Positions 35,221 to 44,291 of a stretch of 48,342 nucleotides of DNA are shown here, one piece after another. Under the pieces are notes generated by a model. That model was not told where the DNA came from and searched no databases. It was given only the letters and a program-made list of their open reading frames with translations. The DNA is from Spirochaetia bacterium. Lineage in GTDB: Bacteria; Spirochaetota; Spirochaetia; Treponematales; Breznakiellaceae. The stretch lies in NCBI GenBank assembly GCA_026002265.1, contig BOBG01000004.1, forward strand, positions 1 to 48,342, read 5' to 3'. Both the position numbers and the translations under genes were made by a program. Every line of letters starts with the position of its first letter. The stretch's first letter is position 1.

Positions 35221-35626
35221 AATTCCGTTGTAATTCTGCTTTTATCTCTTCAGTCGGCCGTGAAAAAATTTCAACTGCCCGGTCAACAGTCGTCATGGTG
35301 CATCGCCCCTCAAAGAGTACACCATCGGCAATCCGGAGCCGCGTCGCGGTCAGATCGCCTTGTAACTCTGATCCCGCAAAGAGATCCACTTTATCTTTTG
35401 CAAAGACCGGCGCTGTTACTTTCCCGGAAACACTTAAAGAATGTACATTGATTCTATCAGCTTCGACAACTGCCTCTTCGTCAACGAACAAATCCCCCTG
35501 GGCTTCGATAGTACCTTTAAATTTGCCCTGAATACGGACCGTTTCTTTGAACCGGAGAATCCCATCAAAACTCGTTGTTTTACTCAGTACCACCTGAGGA
35601 CTGTCTCTTCTTCTTTCATTTGCCAT
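35195..35626 (-). CDS. Bactofilin (polymer-forming cytoskeletal protein)
   Basis: 143 residues with a central right-handed beta-helix core (about 20-115: SFDGILRFKETVRIQGKFKG, GDLFVDEEAVVEADRINVHS, GSELQGDLTATRLRIADGV). Flanking termini are short and polar. Bactofilins self-assemble into filaments that organise the cell wall or shape; in spirochaetes they influence cell morphology. It lies 13 bp downstream of lnt and overlaps pncC, in the HU-lnt-bactofilin-pncC operon. Confidence 0.93.
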   Translation of the reverse strand: MANERRRDSPQVVLSKTTSFDGILRFKETVRIQGKFKGTIEAQGDLFVDEEAVVEADRINVHSLSVSGKVTAPVFAKDKVDLFAGSELQGDLTATRLRIADGVLFEGRCTMTTVDRAVEIFSRPTEEIKAELQRNYEQRTILD

Positions 35627-35639
35627 AAAAACCCCGGAT

Positions 35640-37232
35640 TTATGTCCGCTTAATCTTTTTCCAGCCGGAACGTAGAATCGCCGCGGCTATCATCACAGCC
35701 GCAATCGCCATACAGATACGCGGCAAAAAATCTCCATACGCAGTGTATACAGAATTCCCGGTCATCAGCGGAACCGTCACCACAATCTGCGTTTCTGCAA
35801 AAGGCTCGGCCATTGCCAAAATCTTCCCATTCGGATCTATCGCACAGGTCTGCCCGGATGCAGTTGATCGCACAAGCGCACGCCGGTTTTCAACTGCCCG
35901 GAACACCGCCATCGAAAGGTGCTGCATCTGCGCGGGAAGGCTGTTGGACCATGCATCATTCGTTACATTGATCAAAAGTTCCGCACCATTCCTCACAAAA
36001 TTCCGCGAAAGATCCCCAAAGGTATCCTCAAAACAGATCGGCGTGGAAAATTTGATGCCATTAACCGAAAAAACCGTTTCCTCGGTTCCCTGTTCCCAGA
36101 AGTGAGTATCGGCATTTTTCAGAGTCTTGTACACAAAAGGAAATTGTTTTTCATAAGGAAAGTACTCCGTAAACGGCACAAGGTGAATTTTCCGGTATAC
36201 TTCAAGAATCTCACCCCGGTTAAATAACATAACTGCGTTGTAATCAACCCGCTGATCCGGTTCCCGGCTCTTTGCAGGATCTTTCCGGGCATCATCGTTA
36301 CCAATGACAAAGGGGACAGTCTGTCCGGATACATATTCCCGGAGTTTTTTTACCAAGTCCCATGATTCCGGATCGTCCCGGTAATGATCATGCCAATAGA
36401 TCCGAGGAACGAAGGCAGTCTCTGACCATACCACCATATCCGGTTTCTCTTTAAGAGATTCATCGGAAAGCCGGATCAAAACCTCAAGATTCCGGCGGTA
36501 CTCGGCGATGCCCCCGCGCCATGGATCCGTATTATGTTGAATAAGCGCGATCCGCCGGGACGGTGCAGATGAATAATCAACTGGAGAAAGGGAACCGTAC
36601 ACGAGCGTCCCAATAAACGCAGCAATCCACACTGCACCCGGAATTTTTTCCCGGTTCCAAAAGGCCTTCCAATCGTTCCGGAGGATTCCGGCCGCGAGAA
36701 AAACCGAAGGAAATACCACTAGTGCGGAAACACCCCAGACTCCAAAAATGGCTGCGATCTGCCGCACCGGTGCCACTTGCCACTGAGAATAACCGGTAAT
36801 GCCGTACGGATAGCCGAGAAAACCAAGAGTACGGAGATATTCAAAACTAATCCATAATAACCATTGCAGTACATACCCACGTTTCGGAAAAAGGAGAATC
36901 GCAGCTTTCAGCAGCGGAAAAAGCAGTACAAAATAAAAGAGATATATACCATCAACAATTAAACCGGCTAAAGGATGAAATACACTAAGCCAATAATTAA
37001 ATAAACTGTAGGCACCATATCCATACAAAGCACCGTACACAAAAGACGTACGGAAGCGTATTCTACCGATGAGCCAGAAAACCGGAATATAGGCAATCCA
37101 TGCCAAAAAAGGCAAGCCATTCTCGAAAAGAATACAAGGAAATGATCCGGCGAATAACACAATACCGGCACATAATGCACCGGCATTGATCGCCAGATCA
37201 ACGCCTTTCCGGTGTGTATTCATGGGAATCAT
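35640..37232 (-). CDS. lnt: Apolipoprotein N-acyltransferase
   Basis: 530 residues. The N-terminal half has about six to seven membrane helices, then a nitrilase-like periplasmic domain with the catalytic triad E271 (VVWSETAF), K348 (VYRKIHLVPFTEYFP) and C400 (PICFEDTFGDL). A final membrane helix (about 500-520) precedes the basic C terminus. It adds the third acyl chain to lipoproteins. Several predicted lipoproteins in this window are candidate substrates. Its ATG overlaps the HU stop (ATGA). Confidence 0.95.
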   Translation of the reverse strand: MIPMNTHRKGVDLAINAGALCAGIVLFAGSFPCILFENGLPFLAWIAYIPVFWLIGRIRFRTSFVYGALYGYGAYSLFNYWLSVFHPLAGLIVDGIYLFYFVLLFPLLKAAILLFPKRGYVLQWLLWISFEYLRTLGFLGYPYGITGYSQWQVAPVRQIAAIFGVWGVSALVVFPSVFLAAGILRNDWKAFWNREKIPGAVWIAAFIGTLVYGSLSPVDYSSAPSRRIALIQHNTDPWRGGIAEYRRNLEVLIRLSDESLKEKPDMVVWSETAFVPRIYWHDHYRDDPESWDLVKKLREYVSGQTVPFVIGNDDARKDPAKSREPDQRVDYNAVMLFNRGEILEVYRKIHLVPFTEYFPYEKQFPFVYKTLKNADTHFWEQGTEETVFSVNGIKFSTPICFEDTFGDLSRNFVRNGAELLINVTNDAWSNSLPAQMQHLSMAVFRAVENRRALVRSTASGQTCAIDPNGKILAMAEPFAETQIVVTVPLMTGNSVYTAYGDFLPRICMAIAAVMIAAAILRSGWKKIKRT

Positions 37233-37546
37233 TTATCGGCTTGAGTACCATCCAGATTCCACACAGCTCCTTTTAAAGCTTTTCCCGGTTTAAATACAGC
37301 AACACGATGCGGTTCAATGGAAACCACCTCTCCGGTTTTGGGGTTACGCGCCTTGTCTTTACCTTTTCTGGTTCTCACTTCAAAAGTACCGAAACCGCGC
37401 AGTTCGATTGCATCGCCCCGGGTTAGAATACCTTTTACTGCTTCAAAAAAAAGGTTAATAACTGTTTTAACATCTTCAGCATTCACCCCGGATCGTTCGG
37501 CCACCCAATCAACGATGGCACCCTTGGTGACTTTTTTTTCGGTCAT
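37229..37546 (-). CDS. HU/IHF-family DNA-binding protein
   Basis: 105 residues from the ATG at 37546, preceded by GGCGGGAA; the longer frame to 37570 lacks a ribosome site. Features: TKGAIVDWVAERSGV, ELRGFGTFEVRTRKGKDKAR (the DNA-binding arm) and NPKTGEVVSIEPHRVAVFKPGK. A short C-terminal tail of about ten residues extends the core. It bends and compacts DNA. First gene of HU-lnt-bactofilin-pncC. Confidence 0.93.
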   Translation of the reverse strand: MTEKKVTKGAIVDWVAERSGVNAEDVKTVINLFFEAVKGILTRGDAIELRGFGTFEVRTRKGKDKARNPKTGEVVSIEPHRVAVFKPGKALKGAVWNLDGTQADK

Positions 37547-37616
37547 TAAAATTCCCGCCGTAACCTTCATTAATAAAGAAGGAGAAACGGCAGCGAGCGT
37601 TAGCCCGCCCTCCTCT

Positions 37617-37636
37617 AAAAAAGATAGCCGTCTATC
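37617..37636 (-). terminator. Intrinsic terminator after rpsT
   Basis: On the minus strand GATAG-ACGG-CTATC is followed directly by six T (37622 down to 37617). It lies 45 bp after the rpsT stop. The stem is short, so it may be partial, allowing some read-through into HU. Confidence 0.65.
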
Positions 37637-37680
37637 CGAGCAGTCAAGCGTCTTTCCACTTTGTCTTTATTATCAATAAC

Positions 37681-37956
37681 CTAGTGCACAGCTTTAAGCG
37701 TATTGAACAATTTTTGCATACGGGACTTTTTGCGCGACACAGCATTTTTTTTTAGAATACCTTTTTGGGCCGCGGTATCAATTTTTTTTATCATATCTCG
37801 CAAAGCATATTCCGCAGCATCAACATCTTTTTTCTGAGCTAATGTCACAAATTTCTTTACACTCGTCTTTACCGAGCTTTTCACCGACTTATTCCGGAGC
37901 CGATGCTCCTCGCTACGGCGGTGCCGTTTTTCTGCTGAACTGATTTTTCCTGCCAA
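37681..37956 (-). CDS. rpsT: Ribosomal protein bS20, TTG start
   Basis: 91 residues. MAGKISSAEKRHRRSEEHRLRNKSV-type N terminus and basic helical body identify S20, a 16S rRNA-binding protein. The start codon is TTG at 37954-37956, spaced six bases from AGGAG. E. coli rpsT also starts with UUG and its translation is autogenously controlled, so a weak start here may serve the same role. It lies 49 bp downstream of the zinc-ribbon gene on the same transcript. Confidence 0.95.
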   Translation of the reverse strand: MAGKISSAEKRHRRSEEHRLRNKSVKSSVKTSVKKFVTLAQKKDVDAAEYALRDMIKKIDTAAQKGILKKNAVSRKKSRMQKLFNTLKAVH

Positions 37957-38005
37957 AAGGAACTCCTATTTCAAAATATTCAATCTCTTTATGGAAGTGT
38001 ACTAC

Positions 38006-38182
38006 TTAAGCAAAATCCGAAGGACGGCGCTCTGTCCTCTTGCATTTTTCACACTCTGCAACATTCCGGACCTTGTCATTTTCAAACATAGTCTTCATTT
38101 TAATTTCACCGCCGCATGAACAGTAAAATCTCTGTGTAGTGCTGGCAGTACGTGAGTTTTTACTCTGAGCTGATTGTGCCAT
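38006..38182 (-). CDS. Very small zinc-ribbon protein
   Basis: A 58-residue gene starting with ATG at 38182 after GAAGGGGGAAAA and ending with TAA at 38006. It has a Cys-x-Cys pair (C21, C23 in YCSCGGEIKM) and a Cys-x2-Cys pair (C44, C47 in ECEKCKRT), separated by 20 residues, and a basic tail (RTERRPSDFA). This looks like a single zinc ribbon. A promoter with perfect TTGACA stands 42 bp upstream. It precedes rpsT, so a ribosome- or RNA-related role is plausible but unproven. Confidence 0.8.
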   Translation of the reverse strand: MAQSAQSKNSRTASTTQRFYCSCGGEIKMKTMFENDKVRNVAECEKCKRTERRPSDFA

Positions 38183-38223
38183 TTTTCCCCCTTCTTAAAT
38201 TCCGTCAACTAATCCTGTACTAT

Positions 38224-38252
38224 ACAATAACATACTCATTATTTTTTGTCAA
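38224..38252 (-). promoter_or_regulatory. Promoter of the zinc-ribbon-rpsT transcript
   Basis: Minus strand: perfect TTGACA (38247-38252), 17-base spacer, TATTGT (38224-38229). It lies 41 bp upstream of the zinc-ribbon ATG. Confidence 0.8.
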
Positions 38253-38406
38253 CTAGTACGTTAAACTTTTTGTAGTAAACGCATCAATTTTCAATTGATT
38301 CAGATTTACGTTCAAAAAATGGGTTTGTCTTCCATAAAAATATGTACGGATCCGGCAGTTCCGGGAATTCAGCAGCAGCTCTCTAAAAATTTTTATTGCC
38401 GTTAGG

Positions 38407-40090
<1,684 letters not shown>

Positions 40091-40097
40091 AAAAAAG

Positions 40098-40160
40098 ATC
40101 CGCAGATTACACGAATTTTCACGGATTAATAAGACTATAAATCCGTGTTAATCTGTGGAT
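40098..40160. repeat. Nested palindromic repeat after groEL
   Basis: ATCCGCAGATTA (40098-40109) pairs with TAATCTGTGGAT (40149-40160), with one G-U. Inside it ACGGATT (40121-40127) pairs perfectly with AATCCGT (40140-40146). It shares the GATCC...ACACGAAT text with the repeat at 42481-42549. Similar ATCTGTG/CACAGAT palindromes occur between genes in many bacteria. Confidence 0.6.
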
Positions 40161-40167
40161 AAGAAAG

Positions 40168-40197
40168 CCTCCCGGATCATCTGGGAGGAAATTTTTT
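40168..40197 (+). terminator. Intrinsic terminator after groEL
   Basis: CCTCCC (40168-40173) and GGGAGG (40183-40188) with a 9-nt loop, followed by AAA and TTTTTT. The T run overlaps the stop codon of the convergent peptidase gene, so the hairpin can serve both directions. Confidence 0.85.
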
Positions 40198-41125
40198 ACC
40201 GGTATTCCGCTAAGGGGATGTTGTTAAGCAGAAAGATCTCAGGCCGGTATTCAAAGTGCATCGTGTCGTACAATGCCCACTTGCCGCCCCAGATGAATCC
40301 GTACTGTTCAAAGGCGTGAATCACCGGTTCCGGCGGGTGGAAACGTTTTTCGTAGGGGACTGCCCACCACTCCGGCGTACTTTCCGCGGTCCACAGCCAG
40401 TACGTAGCGAGTCCGTTGAGAGATTTTGGGAGAATATCTATAGCCGTACCGTAAGAATGGAAACTCCGGCTCGAAGTGTTTGCAATGTCGCGCCAGTTCC
40501 ATGCCGAAGCTGAATTGATATTGTTAATCCACGCAGTTACAGCACGATCAGTCTTGGCAATTTCTTGAATACGCTCCTCGACTAAAGCCAGTTCCTCCAA
40601 AATCGTGTAATGAACCATCACATTCCAACCCAAAAACTTGATTGATTTGAGGCGCGAGTAAGATTCGTCCCGGTTATGTGCGCGAAAAACTGCGTCCCAA
40701 AAGGCCGGCGAGCGTTTGAGCGGCGTAGTAGTTCGTTGTGTAGACGACTGCCGCATCCGTGCGGATTGTTCCGGTGAAAAATCCTGCCATACCGGCAAAC
40801 CCGCAGAGTACCGGTAAAAACTCTGAGCAGCGTAGTCCGCAGCCTGCTCATGCAAATTTTCCGGAAGTAATCGCCCCTGTGCATAGTAAAAAAGCTCGCC
40901 CCGGACCGTCACAGTCCAATCCCCGTCATGATACTCGGCAGGACCGATGATTCCCGGATAGGATCCGGACAATGCCTTCATGACCTGCTCACCCCGGTCC
41001 ACTGGAGCATTTTGACTCGAAGAATCCGGGACTTCCACCTCAGTGAGTACTGAAGTTTGTGCAACAGCCGGAAAAGGTTTGCACGCGGCCATACATAATA
41101 GTACAGAGACGATCAACAGTTTCAC
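40196..41125 (-). CDS. M15-family D-alanyl-D-alanine carboxypeptidase-like lipoprotein
   Basis: 309 residues. The N terminus (MKLLIVSVLLCMAACKPF) looks like a lipoprotein signal with C15 as the probable acylation site. The C-terminal domain has the M15 zinc motifs SFHSYGTAIDI (H223, D230) and YDTMHFEYRPE (H290). Such enzymes trim the peptides of peptidoglycan. The region between (about 50-200) is helical and not recognised. It lies directly after the CorC-type gene in an operon. Confidence 0.85.
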   Translation of the reverse strand: MKLLIVSVLLCMAACKPFPAVAQTSVLTEVEVPDSSSQNAPVDRGEQVMKALSGSYPGIIGPAEYHDGDWTVTVRGELFYYAQGRLLPENLHEQAADYAAQSFYRYSAGLPVWQDFSPEQSARMRQSSTQRTTTPLKRSPAFWDAVFRAHNRDESYSRLKSIKFLGWNVMVHYTILEELALVEERIQEIAKTDRAVTAWINNINSASAWNWRDIANTSSRSFHSYGTAIDILPKSLNGLATYWLWTAESTPEWWAVPYEKRFHPPEPVIHAFEQYGFIWGGKWALYDTMHFEYRPEIFLLNNIPLAEYR

Positions 41126-42289
41126 TTAATTTTCCCTTTCAAGCGGTGCAATCAGCAATTTATCAATCCGGTTTCCATCCATATCAACAATGGTCCACCG
41201 GTAGCCGCCATAGTCAAAGTAATTCCCGGTTTGAGGAATTTCCCCGGATAATTCCAGAATAAAACCGGCCACAGTATGGTAATTCCGGTGTTCACCGCCC
41301 AGAGATTCAATATTCAACCCTACAGCAAGTGCATCAATATTAAGAGTCCCATCTACCAAAAAAGAGCCGTTTTCTTGCCGGACAATCGCTTCTTGCGCCG
41401 GTATGGAAAGCTCTCCGACAATCCTTTCAACCAGATTTTGTACAGAAAGTACGCCCGCAAAGCCGCCGTACTCATCCATCACCACCAAAAAATCAGCATC
41501 TTCCTGTTTAAATGCCTCAAAAGCCTTGAGCGCTGACATCGTTTCCGGTACAAAGCATGGCGCTTTCATAAGCTGTGCGAGCCCCTGCCATTTCTGATCC
41601 GCCAACGTACATAAAATATCGTAGGTACTGACGATTCCAACCACAGAATCCAAGGTTCCATGGGCAACCGGAAAATAACGCTGATGCTGATATTCAACCG
41701 CGACATGTTTCGCCTCGTCAGCGTCTGCGTTGATATCAAGCCATTGAATCTCAGAACGATGCGTCATAAAAGTTCCGGCTTCACGGTCACCCAGGTAAAA
41801 AACCCCTTCAACCATATCCCGCTCCTTTTTTTCAAAAGTCCCGGAACGCTCGCCTTCCATAAGCGCGATTCTGAATTCATCATGGGTCGTCTCCGGATTC
41901 ACAGCTTGAGGAGTGACTCTATCCCGGAACAGCTTAATAAAAGGAAGAAAGACCCTCACAATTTTTTCCGGCGTCCACCGCGCAATAATACTGGATCCAA
42001 TAGTTCCAGCGAGGAGACTCGAAGCAGCTATCACAACGATGACCACACACAGTTCCAGAATCGCTACGTTAAGACTCATAATCAAAAAAGCACCGGCCGC
42101 ACCGACACACATATCTGCCGCGGTCAGGAGGCACCGGAACCGGGAACTCAGGCGGACCGGATCTTCGATTCCTTGAATGAGAAGCCATGTTTTCCGGGAA
42201 CGGAGAATGGCCGAATCACAGAGTAAAAAAAAGACCTTGCAAACAAGGATCGCGAAGGCAAAAAGAACATAAGATAAAGGAGGCTCCAT
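41126..42289 (-). CDS. CorC/HlyC-type CBS-domain membrane protein
   Basis: 387 residues. Four or so N-terminal membrane segments resemble the CNNM/DUF21 domain (to about 115), followed by two CBS motifs (about 170-300: GTFMTHRSEIQWLDINADAD, DADFLVVMDEYGGFAGVLSV) and a C-terminal CorC_HlyC domain ending GGYRWTIVDMDGNRIDKLLI. The family is linked to divalent-cation export; a hemolytic role is not proven. The ATG abuts the repeat-rich spacer. The next gene is the M15 peptidase. Confidence 0.9.
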   Translation of the reverse strand: MEPPLSYVLFAFAILVCKVFFLLCDSAILRSRKTWLLIQGIEDPVRLSSRFRCLLTAADMCVGAAGAFLIMSLNVAILELCVVIVVIAASSLLAGTIGSSIIARWTPEKIVRVFLPFIKLFRDRVTPQAVNPETTHDEFRIALMEGERSGTFEKKERDMVEGVFYLGDREAGTFMTHRSEIQWLDINADADEAKHVAVEYQHQRYFPVAHGTLDSVVGIVSTYDILCTLADQKWQGLAQLMKAPCFVPETMSALKAFEAFKQEDADFLVVMDEYGGFAGVLSVQNLVERIVGELSIPAQEAIVRQENGSFLVDGTLNIDALAVGLNIESLGGEHRNYHTVAGFILELSGEIPQTGNYFDYGGYRWTIVDMDGNRIDKLLIAPLEREN

Positions 42290-42312
42290 GGTTAATGTAG
42301 TGGTCCATCGTG

Positions 42313-42342
42313 AAAAAATTACTCATTTCAACAAAAATGAGT
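42313..42342 (-). terminator. Intrinsic terminator upstream of the CorC-type gene
   Basis: Minus strand ACTCATTT/AAATGAGT (42342-42335 and 42328-42321, 6-nt loop) is followed by AA and six T. It would stop transcripts coming from the outer-membrane gene at 42652. Confidence 0.6.
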
Positions 42343-42404
42343 GTAAAAATTAATAATAGTCAAGATTCAGGCACCTGTCTAGAGCAAATTTTTTTCGATT
42401 CTGG

Positions 42405-42456
42405 GGACAGACCTCCATATTTCTTTACAACATAATGAGATAATCAGGGTCAGACC
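42405..42456. repeat. Direct pair of RAYT-type elements
   Basis: GGACAGACC (42405-42413) and GGTCAGACC (42448-42456), 43 bp apart in the same orientation, between the UPF0164-like gene and the CorC-type gene. They belong to the GGWCWGWCC family near the RAYT at 7374. Confidence 0.6.
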
Positions 42457-42480
42457 TCGATCTGAATTTTTTATGAACAG

Positions 42481-42549
42481 GATCCACGGATGTACACGAA
42501 TAAGAAAAATAAGTAGTAAGAAGTATTCATTCGTGGGTATTCGTGGACC
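42481..42549. repeat. Imperfect inverted repeat GATCCACGG...
   Basis: GATCCACGGATGTACACGAA (42481-42500) is roughly complementary to ATTCGTGGGTATTCGTGGACC-type sequence at 42525-42549. It is related to the repeat after groEL at 40098. Confidence 0.45.
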
Positions 42550-42571
42550 TCTTCCGGGGACAAAGAAATTC

Positions 42572-42596
42572 GTAAAAATTCCACCGGAATTTTTAC
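42572..42596. repeat. Perfect 11-bp hairpin
   Basis: GTAAAAATTCC / GGAATTTTTAC with a 3-nt loop (ACC). It lies between the UPF0164-like gene and the repeat cluster. AT-rich, with no U tract beyond the stem. Confidence 0.5.
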
Positions 42597-42651
42597 CAGA
42601 GCAACCCCCGTTGGGAGGAGACCCCCTTTTGTACTATAAAAAAGAACGGGC

Positions 42652-43863
42652 TTAAAGCCGGAACGAAAATCCAATATCGAGCGCGTATGTCGTAAATGAA
42701 CCGGGTTCATTACCCAACTCAGTGCCGTGGAATGCAGCATCAAATTGAAATATACCATATTCAACGCCAAGCCCCACCGAAAGGAGCATATCCTGTATGC
42801 CAGCCCGGAGAAAAAGAGTATCCCAAAATTTTAATTCTATACCTGCATTAAGATTAAGAATAGGATTCTTTGTGATATAATCGTTGTAAAATAGATTATT
42901 GAAATCATAGTAGGTGAGCATAAGGGTAAGATCGAGAAAGTTAAAAACCGGAACCTGCCATGCAGCTCCGATATTGAGCACCGGTATAGCGTACTGAGTT
43001 ATTGCAGGATTTTCTTCTAAATAAGAAAGGCCGGCTGCAAAATCATTTGCCGTCAGTGCAAAGGAAAGACCATAGGCCGGAAGCCGGTACAAAAAGCCTA
43101 GATTAAAACCTCCGCCTATGAAAACATTCGACTTCAATCCGCTGATATACGTGCCGAAATCAAAATTGTCGTCAGCAATGTCAAATACCGACAATGGATT
43201 ATCATTATTATGGTACCATAATCGCGTAAGCGCTTTCACACTAAACCCGAAATCTACTGTGTAATTCGGCATATCCGCGAGCCGGGCCGACATACCAAAA
43301 GGAATAACAAAATCCATAGCTATTTTTACATTTACTTGAGTGGTGCCGAGGATACGAATATCTGCGCTTACATAATCAAAAATGCCCCACCCAAACCCAT
43401 TATAGTCGTTATGATTCCGGTCCAGTACTTCGGCAGATCCGGGTGGAATTAATCCCCTCCGGTCATTTCTGTCTAGGTTCGGGCTGTTGTTAGGATTCAC
43501 CATGGCGAAGGAAAGAGGCCCTTGAATATTGATCCCCAATGGAATTTTCCCGCCGGCTTTTTGGGCAATGCCGCCCATAGCCCCCAAAATATTAGCCGAA
43601 CCGACTATGTCAAAAATAGGGCCAATTGTTTCTATGGAGAGAGATGCAAATTGTGTAGTGCTTTTAGAAATGTGGAGCGCGGCCGGATTGATGAGCAATG
43701 CATCGACTCCGGATACTGCAGCGATATGATTTCCACCCATGCCATCTGTCCGGGGCGAAGATCGAATAAATGGATCAATCATACGCATTTGCTTTGCTCC
43801 AAAAGCAAAAACCGGAAGAGCACACACGATCAAAAAATAAACAACAACTATTTTTTTCATCAT
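42652..43863 (-). CDS. UPF0164-like outer-membrane beta-barrel protein
   Basis: 403 residues with a signal peptide ending PVFAFGA. The mature N terminus TDGMGGNHIAAVSGVDALLI-NPAAL is typical of UPF0164 and FadL-related barrels of treponemes, which may carry hydrophobic compounds. Later strands end in aromatic residues, and the C terminus ALDIGFSFRL suits Bam recognition. Its stop codon lies in a small hairpin (GGCT/AGCC) followed by T-rich sequence. It is monocistronic, with 21-bp repeats upstream. Confidence 0.78.
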   Translation of the reverse strand: MMKKIVVVYFLIVCALPVFAFGAKQMRMIDPFIRSSPRTDGMGGNHIAAVSGVDALLINPAALHISKSTTQFASLSIETIGPIFDIVGSANILGAMGGIAQKAGGKIPLGINIQGPLSFAMVNPNNSPNLDRNDRRGLIPPGSAEVLDRNHNDYNGFGWGIFDYVSADIRILGTTQVNVKIAMDFVIPFGMSARLADMPNYTVDFGFSVKALTRLWYHNNDNPLSVFDIADDNFDFGTYISGLKSNVFIGGGFNLGFLYRLPAYGLSFALTANDFAAGLSYLEENPAITQYAIPVLNIGAAWQVPVFNFLDLTLMLTYYDFNNLFYNDYITKNPILNLNAGIELKFWDTLFLRAGIQDMLLSVGLGVEYGIFQFDAAFHGTELGNEPGSFTTYALDIGFSFRL

Positions 43864-43950
43864 TACACGTTACTCCATTATCTCTTTTAATCCCCACTAG
43901 GTGGAGAATGAATGCATCAAGATAAACAATTTAAAATCAAGCGATTCAAG

Positions 43951-44226
43951 GAATTATTCCCAAAAATTTAGTTTAGATCCCTAAAGATTCTGGTCATATT
44001 CCTAAGAGTTCCGGTTATTCACTTGGGAATTTATATCATTCGCTCAAGAATATTATCTAATTCACTTGGGAATTCCGGTCATTCACTTAGAAATTTCTAT
44101 CATTTGTTCAGGAATTCAAATCATTCATGTAGGAATTCTTATCATATTTTTAAGAATTCCGGTTGTATCCCTAACAATGTAATACATATCTTCAGGGATT
44201 TTTGGCATATTCGGCTGAGAATATAC
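43951..44226. repeat. About 13 tandem 21-22-bp degenerate units, 3' of an outer-membrane gene
   Basis: Units are mostly 21 bp; those at 43972-43993, 44036-44057 and 44184-44205 are 22 bp. The consensus begins TCATTCACTT, continues GGGAATTC and often ends CCGG. On the plus strand most units can be read as seven codons (GNSGHSLRNFYH, then RNSNHSCRNSYH), giving a 74-residue open frame at 44023-44247 with no ribosome site. The array starts 65 bp after the barrel gene at 44292. It has the same unit length and same position relative to a barrel gene as the array at 20053. Confidence 0.8.
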
Positions 44227-44291
44227 CAGAACCCTCTGTTTTCATGATACTTCAAAATACTTATTACTAATCAATTCTAAAACTGTAGCAA

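Noticed and set aside
44023..44247. Plus-strand 74-residue open frame inside the second 21-bp array, as a real protein
   Set aside because: No ribosome site, no promoter, and it follows from the 21-bp period of the DNA; 22-bp units break the register. Kept as a repeat only.
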